The position numbers and the translations under genes were made by a program. A stretch of DNA of 64,000 bases from Paenacidovorax monticola. Its GTDB lineage: Bacteria > Pseudomonadota > Gammaproteobacteria > Burkholderiales > Burkholderiaceae_C. Below, in pieces: positions 10,713 to 21,960 of this stretch; the stretch's first letter is position 1; the number at the start of each line of letters is the position of its first letter. The notes beneath the pieces were generated by a model. That model had not been told where the DNA came from. It did not search any database and saw only the letters and a list, made by a program, of their open reading frames with translations. Location of the stretch: the NCBI RefSeq assembly GCF_014489595.1, contig NZ_CP060790.1, forward strand, positions 2,046,001 through 2,110,000. The letters run 5' to 3'.

Positions 10713-11954
10713 TCAGAAAAGAGGGGCAGTATAGGGGTCCGTGCCGCGCGCGCGGTGGGACGCGGGCGGCAGGCCCAGGGCCTGCTGCGCGGCCCAGTCC
10801 GCCTCCTTGACCAGGGCCCCCACGCGCACGCCGAGCAGGCGCAGGCGCTTGTCGAGCGGCACGCGCTTGAGGCACAGGCCGGCCACGCGCCGGATCTCGG
10901 CCGCATCCTGCGTGGGCAGCGGCAGCGTATGGTCGCGCGTGGCGGTCTTGAAGTCGTCGTAGCGCAGCTTGATGCCGATGGTCTTGCCCACGTAGCCCTT
11001 GCGTTGCAAGTCCTCGGCCACGCGCGTGCACAGATCGGTGAAGATATGCCCCAGCTCGGCACGGTCGCGCACGGCGTGCAGATCTCGGTCGAACGTGGTC
11101 TCGCGGCTCATCGACACGGGCTCGCTCTCGGTCACCACGGGGCGCTCGTCGCGACCCCAGGCGGCCTCGTGTAGCCAGGCGCCGTAGGCCTTGCCGAAAT
11201 GCTCCACCAGCCATTCGCGCGGCCGCGCAGCCAGTTCGCCGATGGTGTGAATGCCATGGCCCTGCAGCTTCGCGTCGGCCTTGGGGCCGATGCCGTTGAT
11301 CTTGCGGCAGGCCAGCGGCCAGATGCACGCCTCCAGGTCGTCGACGTGGACGATGGAGATACCCCGGGGCTTGTTGAACTCGCTGGCCATCTTGGCGACC
11401 AGCTTGTTGGGCGCCACGCCGATCGAACAGGTCAGCCCCGTCGCGTCGAGAATGGCCTGCTGCAGGCGCTGGGCGAGCACGCGCCCTCCCTCTTCCTGGC
11501 CACCGGGCACGGCGGTGAAGTCGATGTAGACCTCGTCCACGCCGCGGTCCTCCATCTGCGGCGCAATGGAAAGGATCACCTCCTTGAAGCGGCGCGAATA
11601 GCGCCGGTACTCGGCGAAGTCCACCGGCAGCAGAATGGCGTCGGGGCACAGGCGCGCAGCCTTCATCATGCCCATGGCCGAGCCCACGCCGAACGCGCGT
11701 GCCGCGTAGGTGGCCGTGGTGATCACGCCCCGGCCCACGTAGTCGCGCAGTCGCGCGAAGTCCTCGACGGGAATCTGTGCTGTGGCCAGGCCCTGCGCGC
11801 GCAGCGCATCGGCCCGCGAGTCATGGTGCGCGCCGATCACCACGGGCATGCCCTGCAGCTGCGGAAAGCGCAGCAACTCCACCGACGCGTAGAACGCGTC
11901 CATGTCGAGGTGGGCGATGCGGCGCAACGGGCCGGGCGGGGCGAGGTCGGTCAC
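10713..11954 (-). CDS. dinB: DNA polymerase IV (Y family)
   Basis: Error-prone translesion polymerase. The 413-residue product has the palm motif [13 protein letters not shown] with the first metal-binding Asp, and [11 protein letters not shown], the family's (S/V)DEAYLD catalytic acid pair. The thumb and helix-hairpin-helix region reads [15 protein letters not shown]. The C-terminal little-finger domain is complete and ends [15 protein letters not shown]. There is no obvious beta-clamp motif at the very end. The GTG at 11954 was chosen because the frame upstream is antisense to eamA and lacks any polymerase similarity. No clear LexA box is visible next to it. Confidence 0.94.
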   Translation of the reverse strand: MTDLAPPGPLRRIAHLDMDAFYASVELLRFPQLQGMPVVIGAHHDSRADALRAQGLATAQIPVEDFARLRDYVGRGVITTATYAARAFGVGSAMGMMKAARLCPDAILLPVDFAEYRRYSRRFKEVILSIAPQMEDRGVDEVYIDFTAVPGGQEEGGRVLAQRLQQAILDATGLTCSIGVAPNKLVAKMASEFNKPRGISIVHVDDLEACIWPLACRKINGIGPKADAKLQGHGIHTIGELAARPREWLVEHFGKAYGAWLHEAAWGRDERPVVTESEPVSMSRETTFDRDLHAVRDRAELGHIFTDLCTRVAEDLQRKGYVGKTIGIKLRYDDFKTATRDHTLPLPTQDAAEIRRVAGLCLKRVPLDKRLRLLGVRVGALVKEADWAAQQALGLPPASHRARGTDPYTAPLF

Positions 11955-11977
11955 CCCGCTATTGTTGCGCGCAGCCC

Positions 11978-12901
11978 TCAGCCTTGCAGGCACACTAGGG
12001 CGAGGCCCAGCACCACCAGGGCCATGCCGATCGCCTCGGGGCGCGACAGCCGCTCGCTGAACACGCGGCGCGACACCACGTAGCTGAACACCACCTCCAC
12101 CATGCCCAGCGTGCGCACGGCCGCGGCGCCCTGCATGGCATAGGCCGTGAACCAGGCCAGCGACGCGGCCGCGCCCATGCTGCCCGCCAGCAGCGACACG
12201 CGCCACGCGCGCAGCACGGGCCGCAGCCCTTCGGGGTGGCGCCGCGCCACCCACAAGCCCAGGGCCAGGGACTGCAACGCCTGCGCCACGAGCACGCCCC
12301 AGGCCCCCGACAGCCAGGGCGACGGCGCCTGCAGCGCCAGCGCCGCGCCACGGAACCCCACGGTGGCGATGGCAAAGCACGCGCCGCAGGCAAGGCCGTA
12401 GAGCGCGGGCCGCGCCCAGCCCTGGCCGCGCCACCCGCCCCGCGGCCACGACAGCACCACCACGCCGGCCGTCGCCAGCGCCATGGCCCCGGCGGCCAGG
12501 GGCGTGGGAATCTCGTGCAGAAACACGGCAGCGAACAGCGCCACCTGCAGCACCTCGGTCTTGGACAGGGTCACGGCCACGGCGAAGTTGCGCTCCTTCA
12601 TGGCCAGCAGCAGCGCGGCCGTGGCCGCGATCTGGAAGGCCGCGCCCAGCGCGATCCAGGCAAAGTAGCCCGCGCTGAAGGCGGGCAGCGCGAACCCCAG
12701 CCCGCCCTGGCCCGTGGCGCACAACACCAGCAGCCACAGTGCCGCGAACGGCAGGCCGTAGAGAAAGCGCACCAGCGTGGCCGCCGTGGTGCCCAGTGCG
12801 CCCGTGAGCGAGCGCTGGGCCGCGTTGCGCACCGTCTGTGCCAGCGCGGCAAACAACACCACGGGCACCCACAGTGCCCCCGCGACTTCCGAACCTGCCA
12901 T
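11978..12901 (-). CDS. EamA/DMT-family transporter
   Basis: Ten-helix membrane protein of 307 residues with two EamA repeats. In the first half LSKTEVLQVALFAAVFLHEIPT marks the end of the repeat, and in the second half GMVEVVFSYVVSRRVFSERLS is the matching segment. The family exports amino acids, nucleosides or other metabolites; the substrate is not evident. The ATG at 12901 follows GGAGAAGG. A terminator-like hairpin with a U-rich tail sits 44 bases upstream on the same strand, which would cut transcription short unless regulated. The stop lies 23 bases before the dinB GTG, so the two genes may form an operon. Confidence 0.85.
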   Translation of the reverse strand: MAGSEVAGALWVPVVLFAALAQTVRNAAQRSLTGALGTTAATLVRFLYGLPFAALWLLVLCATGQGGLGFALPAFSAGYFAWIALGAAFQIAATAALLLAMKERNFAVAVTLSKTEVLQVALFAAVFLHEIPTPLAAGAMALATAGVVVLSWPRGGWRGQGWARPALYGLACGACFAIATVGFRGAALALQAPSPWLSGAWGVLVAQALQSLALGLWVARRHPEGLRPVLRAWRVSLLAGSMGAAASLAWFTAYAMQGAAAVRTLGMVEVVFSYVVSRRVFSERLSRPEAIGMALVVLGLALVCLQG

Positions 12902-12937
12902 GCCGTGCGCCCGCCTTCTCCAGACTGTCTGAATGCG

Positions 12938-12965
12938 AAAAGAAAAGCGCCACCGTGGTGGCGCT
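12938..12965 (-). terminator. Terminator-like hairpin in the eamA leader
   Basis: On the minus strand AGCGCCACC-AC-GGTGGCGCT forms a perfect 9-bp stem followed by TTTTCTTTT. It sits between the presumed eamA promoter and the gene, with no minus-strand gene upstream, so attenuation of eamA is possible. Confidence 0.55.
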
Positions 12966-13140
12966 CCATCCCGAAGATGAATCGCAGCATAACGGCATGG
13001 CCCATGCCCGGGCCCACGCGATTCGCGGGGGGGCCCCACCGCCGCGCGCGGCGTGCGGCCCGCCCCCTTGGCAGCCGCAGCGGCGCGGCTCACAATCGCC
13101 GCCATCGGGCCCGGCAGCCTGTCCCACGAAGGAGCCTGCC

Positions 13141-14037
13141 ATGAAGCGCTGGATCGCATGGACCACCGGCGGCGTCGCGCTGCTGATCGCCGCCGCGGCG
13201 GCCACCCTGGGCTATGGCCTGCGCGAGGCGGAACGCAGGCGCGACCGCGTGGTGCCGGTGCCCGCCTACCCGATCGCCTACACCAGCGACGCCCAGGCCC
13301 TGGCCCGCGGCCGCTACCTCTTCGAGACCCGGGGCTGCACCGAGTGCCACGGCATGCAGGGCGCGGGCCGCAGCTTCGTCAACGACGGCAAGGGCACGCA
13401 CATCGCCGGTCCCAACATCACTCCCTCGGGCATGGTGGCCCGCTTTCAGCCCGAGGACTGGGAGCGCGCGATCCGCCATGGCGTCAAGCCCGACGGCCGC
13501 CCGCTCATGGTGATGCCCAGCGAGGACTACAACCGCCTCACCGACGCCGACCTCTCCGCCCTGGTGTCGTACGTGCGCAGCCTGCCGCCCCAGGCCGGAG
13601 GCGAGGCGCGCGTGGAGCTTCCGCGCCCCGTCTGGGCACTGTACGGGCTCGGCATGATCCCGGACGCCGCCGGACGCATCGACCACGGCCTGCCGCCCGC
13701 ACAGCCCGTGACCGAAGGGGTGACCGTGGAGCACGGGCGCTACGTCGCCAACATGTGCATCGGCTGCCATGGCCCCGGGCTGTCGGGCGGCAAGATCCCG
13801 GGCGGGCCGCCCGACTGGCCCGAGGCAGCCAACCTCACACCCGGAGCGGGCAGCGCCATGGTGCGCTACCCCAACGCGGGCCGGTTCGTGACCATGCTGC
13901 GCTCCGGCAAGCGGCCCGACGGCCGCGTCATCCTGGTCATGCCCTTCGACTCGATCGCCCGCCTCAGCGACGTGGATGCCCAGGCGCTGTACGCCTACCT
14001 GCAGACCGTTCCGGCGCTGCCGCAGGGGCAGCGCTGA
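13141..14037 (+). CDS. Di-haem c-type cytochrome, membrane anchored
   Basis: 298 residues with one N-terminal transmembrane anchor (about residues 7-26) and two haem c binding motifs, CTECH at 66-70 and CIGCH at 206-210. Each is followed by a Met-containing stretch that could supply the distal ligand (GRPLMVMPSEDY, GRVILVMPFDS). The architecture resembles the cytochrome subunits of alcohol or aldehyde dehydrogenases and other periplasmic electron carriers, but no dehydrogenase subunits are adjacent. The closest redox gene is the convergent FMN-dependent dehydrogenase 72 bases away; a functional link is only a guess. The ATG is preceded by GAAGGAG. Confidence 0.88.
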   Translation: MKRWIAWTTGGVALLIAAAAATLGYGLREAERRRDRVVPVPAYPIAYTSDAQALARGRYLFETRGCTECHGMQGAGRSFVNDGKGTHIAGPNITPSGMVARFQPEDWERAIRHGVKPDGRPLMVMPSEDYNRLTDADLSALVSYVRSLPPQAGGEARVELPRPVWALYGLGMIPDAAGRIDHGLPPAQPVTEGVTVEHGRYVANMCIGCHGPGLSGGKIPGGPPDWPEAANLTPGAGSAMVRYPNAGRFVTMLRSGKRPDGRVILVMPFDSIARLSDVDAQALYAYLQTVPALPQGQR

Positions 14038-14109
14038 AGCGCGGCCCCACGCGCCTTTCGGCCCTGATGGAAGCCGGGGCCGGCCATGCGGCCGGGGGCG
14101 TGACCGGAG

Positions 14110-15273
14110 TCAGGCGCTGGGGTAGGAGCCCGGCACCAGGATGGACCGGTCCACGTTCTGGATATTGGTGTGGCCGCAGAAGGCCATGCTCACGTCCAGC
14201 TCCTTGTGGATCATGGCGAGCGCCTTGGACACGCCCGCCTCGCCGAACGCGCCCAGGCCATAGACCATGGCACGGCCGATCATGGTGCCGCGCGCGCCCA
14301 GAGCCCAGGCCTTGAGCACGTCCTGGCCGGAGCGGATGCCGCCGTCCATCCACACCTCGATCTTGTCGCCCACGGCGGCGACGATGGCCGGCAGCGCATG
14401 GATGGAAGACGGTGCCCCGTCGAGCTGGCGCCCGCCGTGGTTGCTCACCACGATGGCATCGGCGCCGCTCTGCACGGCCAGCAGCGCATCCTCCACGTCC
14501 ATGATGCCCTTGAGGATGAGCTTGCCGCCCCACTGCTCCTTCACCCAGGCCACATCGGCCCAGGACAGGCGCGGATCGAACTGCTCGTTGGTCCACGCGG
14601 CGAGGGAGTTCATGTCCGAGACCCCCTTCACATGCCCCACCAGGTTGCGGAAAGTGCGGCGCTGTGTGCCCGCCATGCCCAGGCACCACTGCGGCTTGGT
14701 CATGAGGTTGAGGATGTTCCGCAGCGTGGGCCGGGGCGGCGCCGTGAGGCCGTTCTTGATGTCCTTGTGGCGCTGGCCGATGACCTGCAGGTCGAGCGTG
14801 AGCACGAGGGCGCTGCATTTCGCGTCCTTGGCACGCTGGATCATGCGCGCCATGGCGTCGCGGTCGCGCATCATGTAGAGTTGGAACCAGAACGGCGCGG
14901 TGGTGTTCTCGGCGATGTCTTCAATGGAGCAGATGCTCATCGTGGAGAGCGTGAACGGGATGCCGAACTTCTCGGCCGCGCGCGCGGCGTGGATCTCGCC
15001 GTCGGCATGCTGCATGCCCGTGAGGCCCACGGGCGCGATGGACACCGGCATCTTGGCGGGCACGCCCACCATGGTCGTGGCCGTGGTGCGGCCCTCCATG
15101 TTCACCGCCACGCGCTGGCGCAGCAGGATGGACTGGAAATCCGCCGAGTTGGCGCGGTAGGTGCCCTCGGTCCACGAGCCCGAATCGGCATAGTCGTAGA
15201 ACATGCGGGGCACGCGCCGCTCGGCGACCACACGCAGGTCTTCGATACAGGTGATTTTGGAAAGATCGGGCAC
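14110..15273 (-). CDS. lldD: FMN-dependent alpha-hydroxy acid dehydrogenase, LldD type
   Basis: Oxidises an L-2-hydroxy acid, most likely L-lactate, to the keto acid and passes electrons to the respiratory chain. The 387-residue TIM barrel shows the N-terminal FYDYADSGSWTEGTYRAN, the FMN-binding APVGLTGMQHADGE, FWFQLYMMRDRDAM, the LILKGIMDVEDA segment and the active-site His in VVSNHGGRQLDG. The phosphate-binding GGIRSGQDVLKAWALGA follows. I chose the GTG at 15273, which has AAAGGA seven bases upstream, over an ATG 12 codons earlier. The family also includes mandelate and glycolate oxidases, so the exact substrate is uncertain. Confidence 0.88.
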   Translation of the reverse strand: MPDLSKITCIEDLRVVAERRVPRMFYDYADSGSWTEGTYRANSADFQSILLRQRVAVNMEGRTTATTMVGVPAKMPVSIAPVGLTGMQHADGEIHAARAAEKFGIPFTLSTMSICSIEDIAENTTAPFWFQLYMMRDRDAMARMIQRAKDAKCSALVLTLDLQVIGQRHKDIKNGLTAPPRPTLRNILNLMTKPQWCLGMAGTQRRTFRNLVGHVKGVSDMNSLAAWTNEQFDPRLSWADVAWVKEQWGGKLILKGIMDVEDALLAVQSGADAIVVSNHGGRQLDGAPSSIHALPAIVAAVGDKIEVWMDGGIRSGQDVLKAWALGARGTMIGRAMVYGLGAFGEAGVSKALAMIHKELDVSMAFCGHTNIQNVDRSILVPGSYPSA

Positions 15274-15387
15274 AGCGGTCCTTTGGCGTTCTGGAAAGCG
15301 ACCCCGCATCGTATCCGCGGGCGCCGCGCCGTGGCTTGAAGGCTTTTGCGCGGGGTTTGAATTTTTTGCAGCCCGGGCTGAGCAGGC

Positions 15388-16245
15388 CTAGCGCCGGGCG
15401 AGCGCCACGCCCCCGATCGCGAGCACGAAGCCCAGCAGTTGCGTGGCGGACAGCGTTTCACCGAACACCCACCAGGCCTCGACGGCCGCCAGCGGCGGCA
15501 CGGCCAGCAGCAGCGCCGCCGTGCGCGTGGCCTCGCCGTGCCGCATGAGCCAGATCAACAGCGTGGCGCCGCCCAGCGACAGCACCAGCACCGCGAACCC
15601 CAGATAGCTCCACAGCTGCGCGGAGCCATCCCAGTGCGGCTGCCCCAGCGCCAGCGCCATGAGCAGCAGCACCGCGGCGGCGCCGATGTTCTGCACCGCG
15701 CTCGCGCTGCGCAGATCGCCGGACGCCAGAGGCGACTTCTGCACCATCGAGCCCACGGTGAGCGAGAGAATGCTGCCCGCGGCGGCGAGCACCACGGGCC
15801 AGGACAGCGCGTCGGCCCCCACGGACTGCAGCTTGGGCAGCAGCACCAGCGTGACCCCGCCGAAGCCCAGCGCCAGCCCGGCCCAGGTGCTGGGCGAAAG
15901 ACGCCGCCCCAGCACCAGCACGGCGATGAGCGCCGTGAACAGCGGCTGCAGCGCGCCGATGAGCGCCATGACGCCCGCCGGCAGCCCCTGTGCCATGGCC
16001 CACCAGCTGGGGCCCAGGTAAATGCCGCTCATGAGCGCGCCGGCCAGCAACTGCAGCCCCACGCGGCGCGCGCCGCGCGGCCAGGGGGCGCGTGCCCACC
16101 AGGCCAGCGCGACGAAGGCCAGCGACACGCAGGCGAAACGCGCCGCGAGGAACCAGAACGGGTCCGCATGCGCCGCCACGCCCCGCCCCACGAGAAAGCC
16201 GGTGGACCAGATCAGGATGAAGAGAAGGGGGGCTGCGGTGTGCAT
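15388..16245 (-). CDS. EamA/DMT-family transporter
   Basis: 285 residues, about ten transmembrane helices in two EamA repeats. It begins ILIWSTGFLVGRGVAAHADPFWFLAARF, a typical start of drug/metabolite transporters in this group. The first repeat ends with GALQPLFTALIAVLVLGRRLS and the second with VPPLAAVEAWWVFGETLSATQ. The likely role is efflux of a small metabolite; no substrate can be assigned. It is a different branch from the EamA gene at 12 kb. A well-formed minus-strand terminator 77 bases upstream, after the permease gene, separates it from the purine operon, so it is probably transcribed alone. Confidence 0.85.
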   Translation of the reverse strand: MHTAAPLLFILIWSTGFLVGRGVAAHADPFWFLAARFACVSLAFVALAWWARAPWPRGARRVGLQLLAGALMSGIYLGPSWWAMAQGLPAGVMALIGALQPLFTALIAVLVLGRRLSPSTWAGLALGFGGVTLVLLPKLQSVGADALSWPVVLAAAGSILSLTVGSMVQKSPLASGDLRSASAVQNIGAAAVLLLMALALGQPHWDGSAQLWSYLGFAVLVLSLGGATLLIWLMRHGEATRTAALLLAVPPLAAVEAWWVFGETLSATQLLGFVLAIGGVALARR

Positions 16246-16323
16246 GGCGGGCTGGGTCGGTCCGGCAGAGCACCGGAGGCCGCCCGATGATACGTGCGCA
16301 CACCATTGGCGGCCTGCCACCCC

Positions 16324-16363
16324 AAAAAAAGCGGCGGACCACCCCATGCACGGATGGCCCGCC
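16324..16363 (-). terminator. Intrinsic terminator of the xdh-permease operon
   Basis: On the minus strand GGCGGGCCATCC and GGGGTGGTCCGCC pair over about 12 positions with G-U wobbles and a 6-nt loop, then GC and seven T. It lies 30 bases after the permease stop. Confidence 0.8.
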
Positions 16364-16392
16364 CAACCCTGGAGAAAGGGGATGCCTGACGG

Positions 16393-17694
16393 TCAGTGTC
16401 CGCCGATGTAGATGAACTTGAAGAGGAACAGGCCGCCGATGAGCCAGACCATCCAGTGCACGTCCTTGACGCGGCCCGTGAAGAGCTTGAGCACCGCGTA
16501 GGCGATGAAGCCGAAGGCCAGGCCATTGGCGATGGAGTAGGTGAAGGGCATCATCAGGGCCGTCACGGCGGCGGGGATGGCCTCGGTGGTCTCGCTCCAG
16601 TCGATCTCGGTGAGCTCCTTGAGCATCAGGCAGGCCACGAAGAACAGCGCCGGCGCCGTGGCATAGGCCGGCACCGAGCCCGCGAGCGGCGAGATCACGA
16701 GGCAGGCCAGGAACAGCACCGCCACCGTCAGGGCCGTGAGGCCCGTGCGCCCGCCCGCTTGCACGCCGGCGGCGCTTTCCACGTAGGCCGTGGTGCTGGA
16801 GGTGCCCAGCAGCGAACCCGCGAAGATCGCACCGCTGTCGGCCAGCAGCGATTTGTTGAGGCGGTCCATGCGCCCCGGCACCAGCAGGCCCGCGCGCTTG
16901 GCCACGCCCATCAGCGTGCCCGTGGCATCGAACAGCTCGACCAGGAAGAACACCAGGACCACGTTGATGATGCCGCCCGACAGCGCGGCCTTGATGTCCA
17001 GCTGCAGGAAGGTCGGCGCGATCGAGGGCGGCGCGGAGAAGATGCCGTTGAACTGGTTGCCGCCGAAGATGTACGAGGCCACCGTCACGGCGATGATGCC
17101 GATCAGGATCGCGCCCGGCACCTTAAGCCGGTCCAGCACCACGATGAGCAGGAAGCCCAGCGACGCCAGCACCACCTGCGGCGTGTGCAGGTCGCCCAGC
17201 GTCACGTAGGTGGCCTTGGAGGGCGCGACGATGCCCGCGCTCTTGAGCGCGATCAGCGCGAGGAACAGGCCGATGCCCACCGTGATCGCCACGCGGATGG
17301 ACTGCGGTATGCCCTTGATGATGAGCTCGCGCAGCCCGAACAGCGTCACCAGGAGGAACAGGCAGCCCGATACGAACACGGCCCCAAGCGCGGCCTGCCA
17401 GGTGAAGCCCATGTGCAGCACCACCACGTAGGCGAAGTAGGCGTTGAGTCCCATGCCCGGCGCAAGCGCGATGGGGTAGTTGGCGTACAGCGCCATGATG
17501 GTCGTACCCAGCGCCGCGATCAGGCAGGTGGCCACGAAAACGGCCCCCTTGGGCATCCCCGCGTCCCCCAGGATCGAGGGGTTGACAAAGATGATGTAGG
17601 CCATCGTCAGGAACGTCGTCAGGCCCGCCACGAGTTCCGTGCGTACGGTGGTGCCATGCTCGTTGAGCTTGAACACCCGTTCAATCCAGTTCAT
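16393..17694 (-). CDS. AzgA-type purine permease (NCS2/guanine-hypoxanthine)
   Basis: 433-residue transporter with about 12-14 transmembrane segments. Recognisable segments are ELVAGLTTFLTMAYIIFVNP, NYPIALAPGMGLNAYFAYVVV, the FFLVELFDATGTLMGVA motif and SSTTAYVESAAGVQAGGRTGLTA, all typical of the AzgA/PbuG group that imports adenine, guanine or hypoxanthine. It is the last gene of a minus-strand operon after xdhA and xdhB, which oxidise hypoxanthine to urate, so hypoxanthine or xanthine uptake is the natural role. The 154-base gap before it contains a perfect 10-bp hairpin (17778-17800) without a T run. Confidence 0.9.
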   Translation of the reverse strand: MNWIERVFKLNEHGTTVRTELVAGLTTFLTMAYIIFVNPSILGDAGMPKGAVFVATCLIAALGTTIMALYANYPIALAPGMGLNAYFAYVVVLHMGFTWQAALGAVFVSGCLFLLVTLFGLRELIIKGIPQSIRVAITVGIGLFLALIALKSAGIVAPSKATYVTLGDLHTPQVVLASLGFLLIVVLDRLKVPGAILIGIIAVTVASYIFGGNQFNGIFSAPPSIAPTFLQLDIKAALSGGIINVVLVFFLVELFDATGTLMGVAKRAGLLVPGRMDRLNKSLLADSGAIFAGSLLGTSSTTAYVESAAGVQAGGRTGLTALTVAVLFLACLVISPLAGSVPAYATAPALFFVACLMLKELTEIDWSETTEAIPAAVTALMMPFTYSIANGLAFGFIAYAVLKLFTGRVKDVHWMVWLIGGLFLFKFIYIGGH

Positions 17695-17777
17695 TGCTGT
17701 TGTCTCCGTTTTTTATGAATGCATGGCGCAGGGTGTGTGCGCCAGGTCGTGCGCCGGCCATGTCCGGCGGCGTGGGT

Positions 17778-17800
17778 GTGGCGGCCCTGTGGGCCGCCAC
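17778..17800 (-). other. Intra-operon hairpin between xdhB and the permease gene
   Basis: GTGGCGGCCC-TGT-GGGCCGCCAC, a perfect 10-bp stem in the xdhB-permease gap. It has no T run, so it may be an mRNA processing or stabilising element or a partial stop that tunes permease expression. Confidence 0.4.
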
Positions 17801-17848
17801 CGGCTTCTCCGGCACGCGCCAGGGCGGGCCGGGGAAAGGTGGCTTCGT

Positions 17849-20275
17849 TCAGGCGGGGGCGGCCTGCACGGATTCGATCGCGCGCAGGATGGACTCGCTG
17901 GTCGCGGGCGCGCGCAGCGGCGGGCAGGTACGGTGCCCGCCTGCGGCCGAAACCGCATCGCGGATCGCGAAGAACACCGAGAACGGCAGCAGCAACGGCG
18001 GCTCGCCCACCGCTTTGCTGCGATGGATGGAGTCCTCGAAGTTCGGCCCCTCGAACAGGCGTACGTTGAACACCGGCGGGCAATCGTTGGCCGTGGGAAT
18101 CTTGTAGGTGCTGGGCGCGTGCGTGGTGAGCTTGCCGCTCTGCGGATGCCACACCAGCTCCTCGGTGGTGAGCCAGCCCATGCCCTGGATGAAGGCGCCC
18201 TCGACCTGGCCGATGTCCACGGCCGGGTTCAGCGACTTGCCCGCATCGTGCAGGATGTCGGCGCGCAGCAGCTTCCATTCGCCCGTGAGCGTATCGACGA
18301 CCACCTCGCTCACGGCCGCACCGTAGGCGTAGTAGTAGAAGGGGCGGCCGTGCATCCGGTCCTTGTCCCACGACAGGCCCGGCGTGGCGTAGAAGCCGTC
18401 GGACCAGAGCTGCACACGGTCGAGGTAGGCTTCGGCGACGACGGTGTCAAAGCCCAGGCTGCGGCCGTTGACCTCCACCTTGTCGTTGGCGAAGCGCACG
18501 GCGGCCGCGTCCCCGCCGTGGCGCGCGGCCGCGCAGGCGGCCAGGCGTTCGCGGATCTGGCGCGCCGCGTCCTGCGCGGCCTTGCCGTTGAGGTCGGCGC
18601 CCGTCGAAGCCGCCGTGGCCGAGGTGTTGGCCACCTTGGTCGTGTCGGTGGCGGTGACGCGCACGCGCTCGAAGCCCACCCCCAGCTCGTGCGCCACCAC
18701 CTGCGCCACCTTGGTGTTCAGGCCCTGGCCCATCTCGGTGCCGCCATGGTTCACCAGGATGGAGCCGTCGTTGTAGACGTGCACCAGCGCACCGGCCTGG
18801 TTGAAGTGCTTCACGTTGAACGAGATGCCGAACTTGAGCGGCGCGAGCGCGATGCCGCGCTTGAGCACCGGACTCGTGGCGTTGAAGGCGGCCACGGCCT
18901 CGCGGCGCGCACGGTAGTCGCTGCTGGCCTCCAGCTGGGCCACCAGTTCGTGGACGATGTTGTCCGTGACGACCTGGCCATAGGGCGTGACGTTGCGCTC
19001 ATCCTTGCCGTAGAAGTTGATGCGCCGCACGTCCAGCGGATCGCGTCCCAGTTCGCGCGCGATCGAGTCGATGATGTTCTCGATCGCGATCGCGCCCTGC
19101 GGACCGCCGAAGCCGCGGAACGCCGTGTTGCTCTGCGTGTTGGTCTTGCCCGAGTAGCCGTGCATGGACACGTCGGGCAGCCAGTAGGCGTTGTCGAAGT
19201 GGCACAGCGCGCGCGTCATCACCGGGCCCGACAGGTCGGCCGAGTGGCCCGCGCGCGAGACCATGGAGATCTCGGCGCCCAGAATGCGGCCCTCGCTGTC
19301 ATAGCCCACCTCGTACTCGTACCAGAAGCAGTGGCGGCGACCCGTGACCATGAAGTCGTCGTCGCGGTCCAGCCGCAGCTTCACGGGGCGGCGCAGCCGG
19401 TTCGCCGCCACCGCCGCCACGCAGGCGAACAGCGCCGACTGCGACTCCTTGCCGCCGAAGCCTCCGCCCATGCGCCGGCATTCCACGTGCACGGCGTGCG
19501 CGTGCAGGCCCAGCGCATGCGCCACCAGGTGCTGCATCTCGCTCGGGTGCTGGGTGGAGCAGTGCACATGCATCGCCCCGCCTTCCTTCGGGATGGCGTA
19601 GCTGATCTGCCCTTCGAGGTAGAACTGCTCCTGCCCGCCCACGTCGAAGGTCGACTTCAGGCGGTGCGGCGCGCGCTCGATGGCACGGCGCGCCCCGCCC
19701 TCGTGGGTGCTGCGCTCTAGGTGCATGGGCGGCAGCACGTACTGGCCGCGCGCGTGCGCCTGCTGCGGCGTGAGCACCGGCTCGGCCGCCTCGATGGTCG
19801 CCGCCGCCCTGGCCTGCGCAGCCGCGCGCCGGGCCGCGTCGCGCGTCTCGGCGACCACGGCAAACAGCGGCTGGCCCACGTAGCGGATCTCGCCGCTGCA
19901 CAGGATGGGGTCGTCGTGGATGATGGAGCCGCAGTCGTTCGTGCCGGGAATGTCCTCGGCGGTCAGCACGGCCACCACGCCCGGCATGGCGCGGATGGCG
20001 TCCAGCGACAGCCCCAGGAGGCGCCCATGGGCCACGGGCGACAGGCCCAGCGCGCAATGCAGCGTGCCGGCCAGCTCGGGCAGGTCGTCGATGTACGCGG
20101 CTGCGCCCGCCACATGCAGATGGGCCGACTCGTGCGGGCGGCTGATGCCCACGCGGGCGCCATCGCGCAGCGCCAGGGCCTCCGCGCCTGCGTCGATGCG
20201 TGCGGCGGTGTTCTTCAGGTAGTCGGCAAAGGCCTCTGCGGGCTGCAACCGTGCGGTGTCGAGGGGGCGGTTCAT
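17849..20275 (-). CDS. xdhB: Xanthine dehydrogenase molybdopterin subunit XdhB
   Basis: Large subunit (808 residues) of the molybdenum hydroxylase that converts hypoxanthine to xanthine and urate. The sequence starts with the conserved HESAHLHVAGAAAYIDDLPE. It has the molybdopterin-contact motif RRMGGGFGGKE, the QTEMGQG-type loop as HGGTEMGQGLNTKVAQ, the FRGFGGPQG arginine loop and the active-site glutamate in KAVGEPPLLLP. Length matches the XdhB subunit of betaproteobacteria. The stop of xdhA lies one base before the ATG, indicating translational coupling. The chaperone gene xdhC, needed for cofactor insertion, is not in the window. Confidence 0.95.
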   Translation of the reverse strand: MNRPLDTARLQPAEAFADYLKNTAARIDAGAEALALRDGARVGISRPHESAHLHVAGAAAYIDDLPELAGTLHCALGLSPVAHGRLLGLSLDAIRAMPGVVAVLTAEDIPGTNDCGSIIHDDPILCSGEIRYVGQPLFAVVAETRDAARRAAAQARAAATIEAAEPVLTPQQAHARGQYVLPPMHLERSTHEGGARRAIERAPHRLKSTFDVGGQEQFYLEGQISYAIPKEGGAMHVHCSTQHPSEMQHLVAHALGLHAHAVHVECRRMGGGFGGKESQSALFACVAAVAANRLRRPVKLRLDRDDDFMVTGRRHCFWYEYEVGYDSEGRILGAEISMVSRAGHSADLSGPVMTRALCHFDNAYWLPDVSMHGYSGKTNTQSNTAFRGFGGPQGAIAIENIIDSIARELGRDPLDVRRINFYGKDERNVTPYGQVVTDNIVHELVAQLEASSDYRARREAVAAFNATSPVLKRGIALAPLKFGISFNVKHFNQAGALVHVYNDGSILVNHGGTEMGQGLNTKVAQVVAHELGVGFERVRVTATDTTKVANTSATAASTGADLNGKAAQDAARQIRERLAACAAARHGGDAAAVRFANDKVEVNGRSLGFDTVVAEAYLDRVQLWSDGFYATPGLSWDKDRMHGRPFYYYAYGAAVSEVVVDTLTGEWKLLRADILHDAGKSLNPAVDIGQVEGAFIQGMGWLTTEELVWHPQSGKLTTHAPSTYKIPTANDCPPVFNVRLFEGPNFEDSIHRSKAVGEPPLLLPFSVFFAIRDAVSAAGGHRTCPPLRAPATSESILRAIESVQAAPA

Positions 20276-20276
20276 G

Positions 20277-21890
<1,614 letters not shown>

Positions 21891-21939
21891 GCTCGGGGCA
21901 ACTCGTTCTGCATTCGAAATCGGATGCACCGGAGGTTAG

Positions 21940-21960
21940 TGCCTGGCGGCGCGCCAGGCA
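21940..21960. promoter_or_regulatory. Perfect palindrome upstream of xdhA
   Basis: TGCCTGGCG-GCG-CGCCAGGCA, 50 bases upstream of the xdhA start and downstream of yfiB. A smaller CCCCG-TATG-CGGGG hairpin follows. It could be an operator for xdhA or a terminator without a T run for yfiB. Confidence 0.4.

Noticed and set aside
13053..14315. A 420-codon frame over the cytochrome c gene
   Set aside because: It is an Arg/Pro-rich out-of-frame reading; the frame from 13141 has both haem-binding motifs.
17778..17800. Terminator between xdhB and the permease gene
   Set aside because: The stem is strong but no T run follows on the minus strand, and a proper terminator follows the permease gene; kept only as an intra-operon hairpin.
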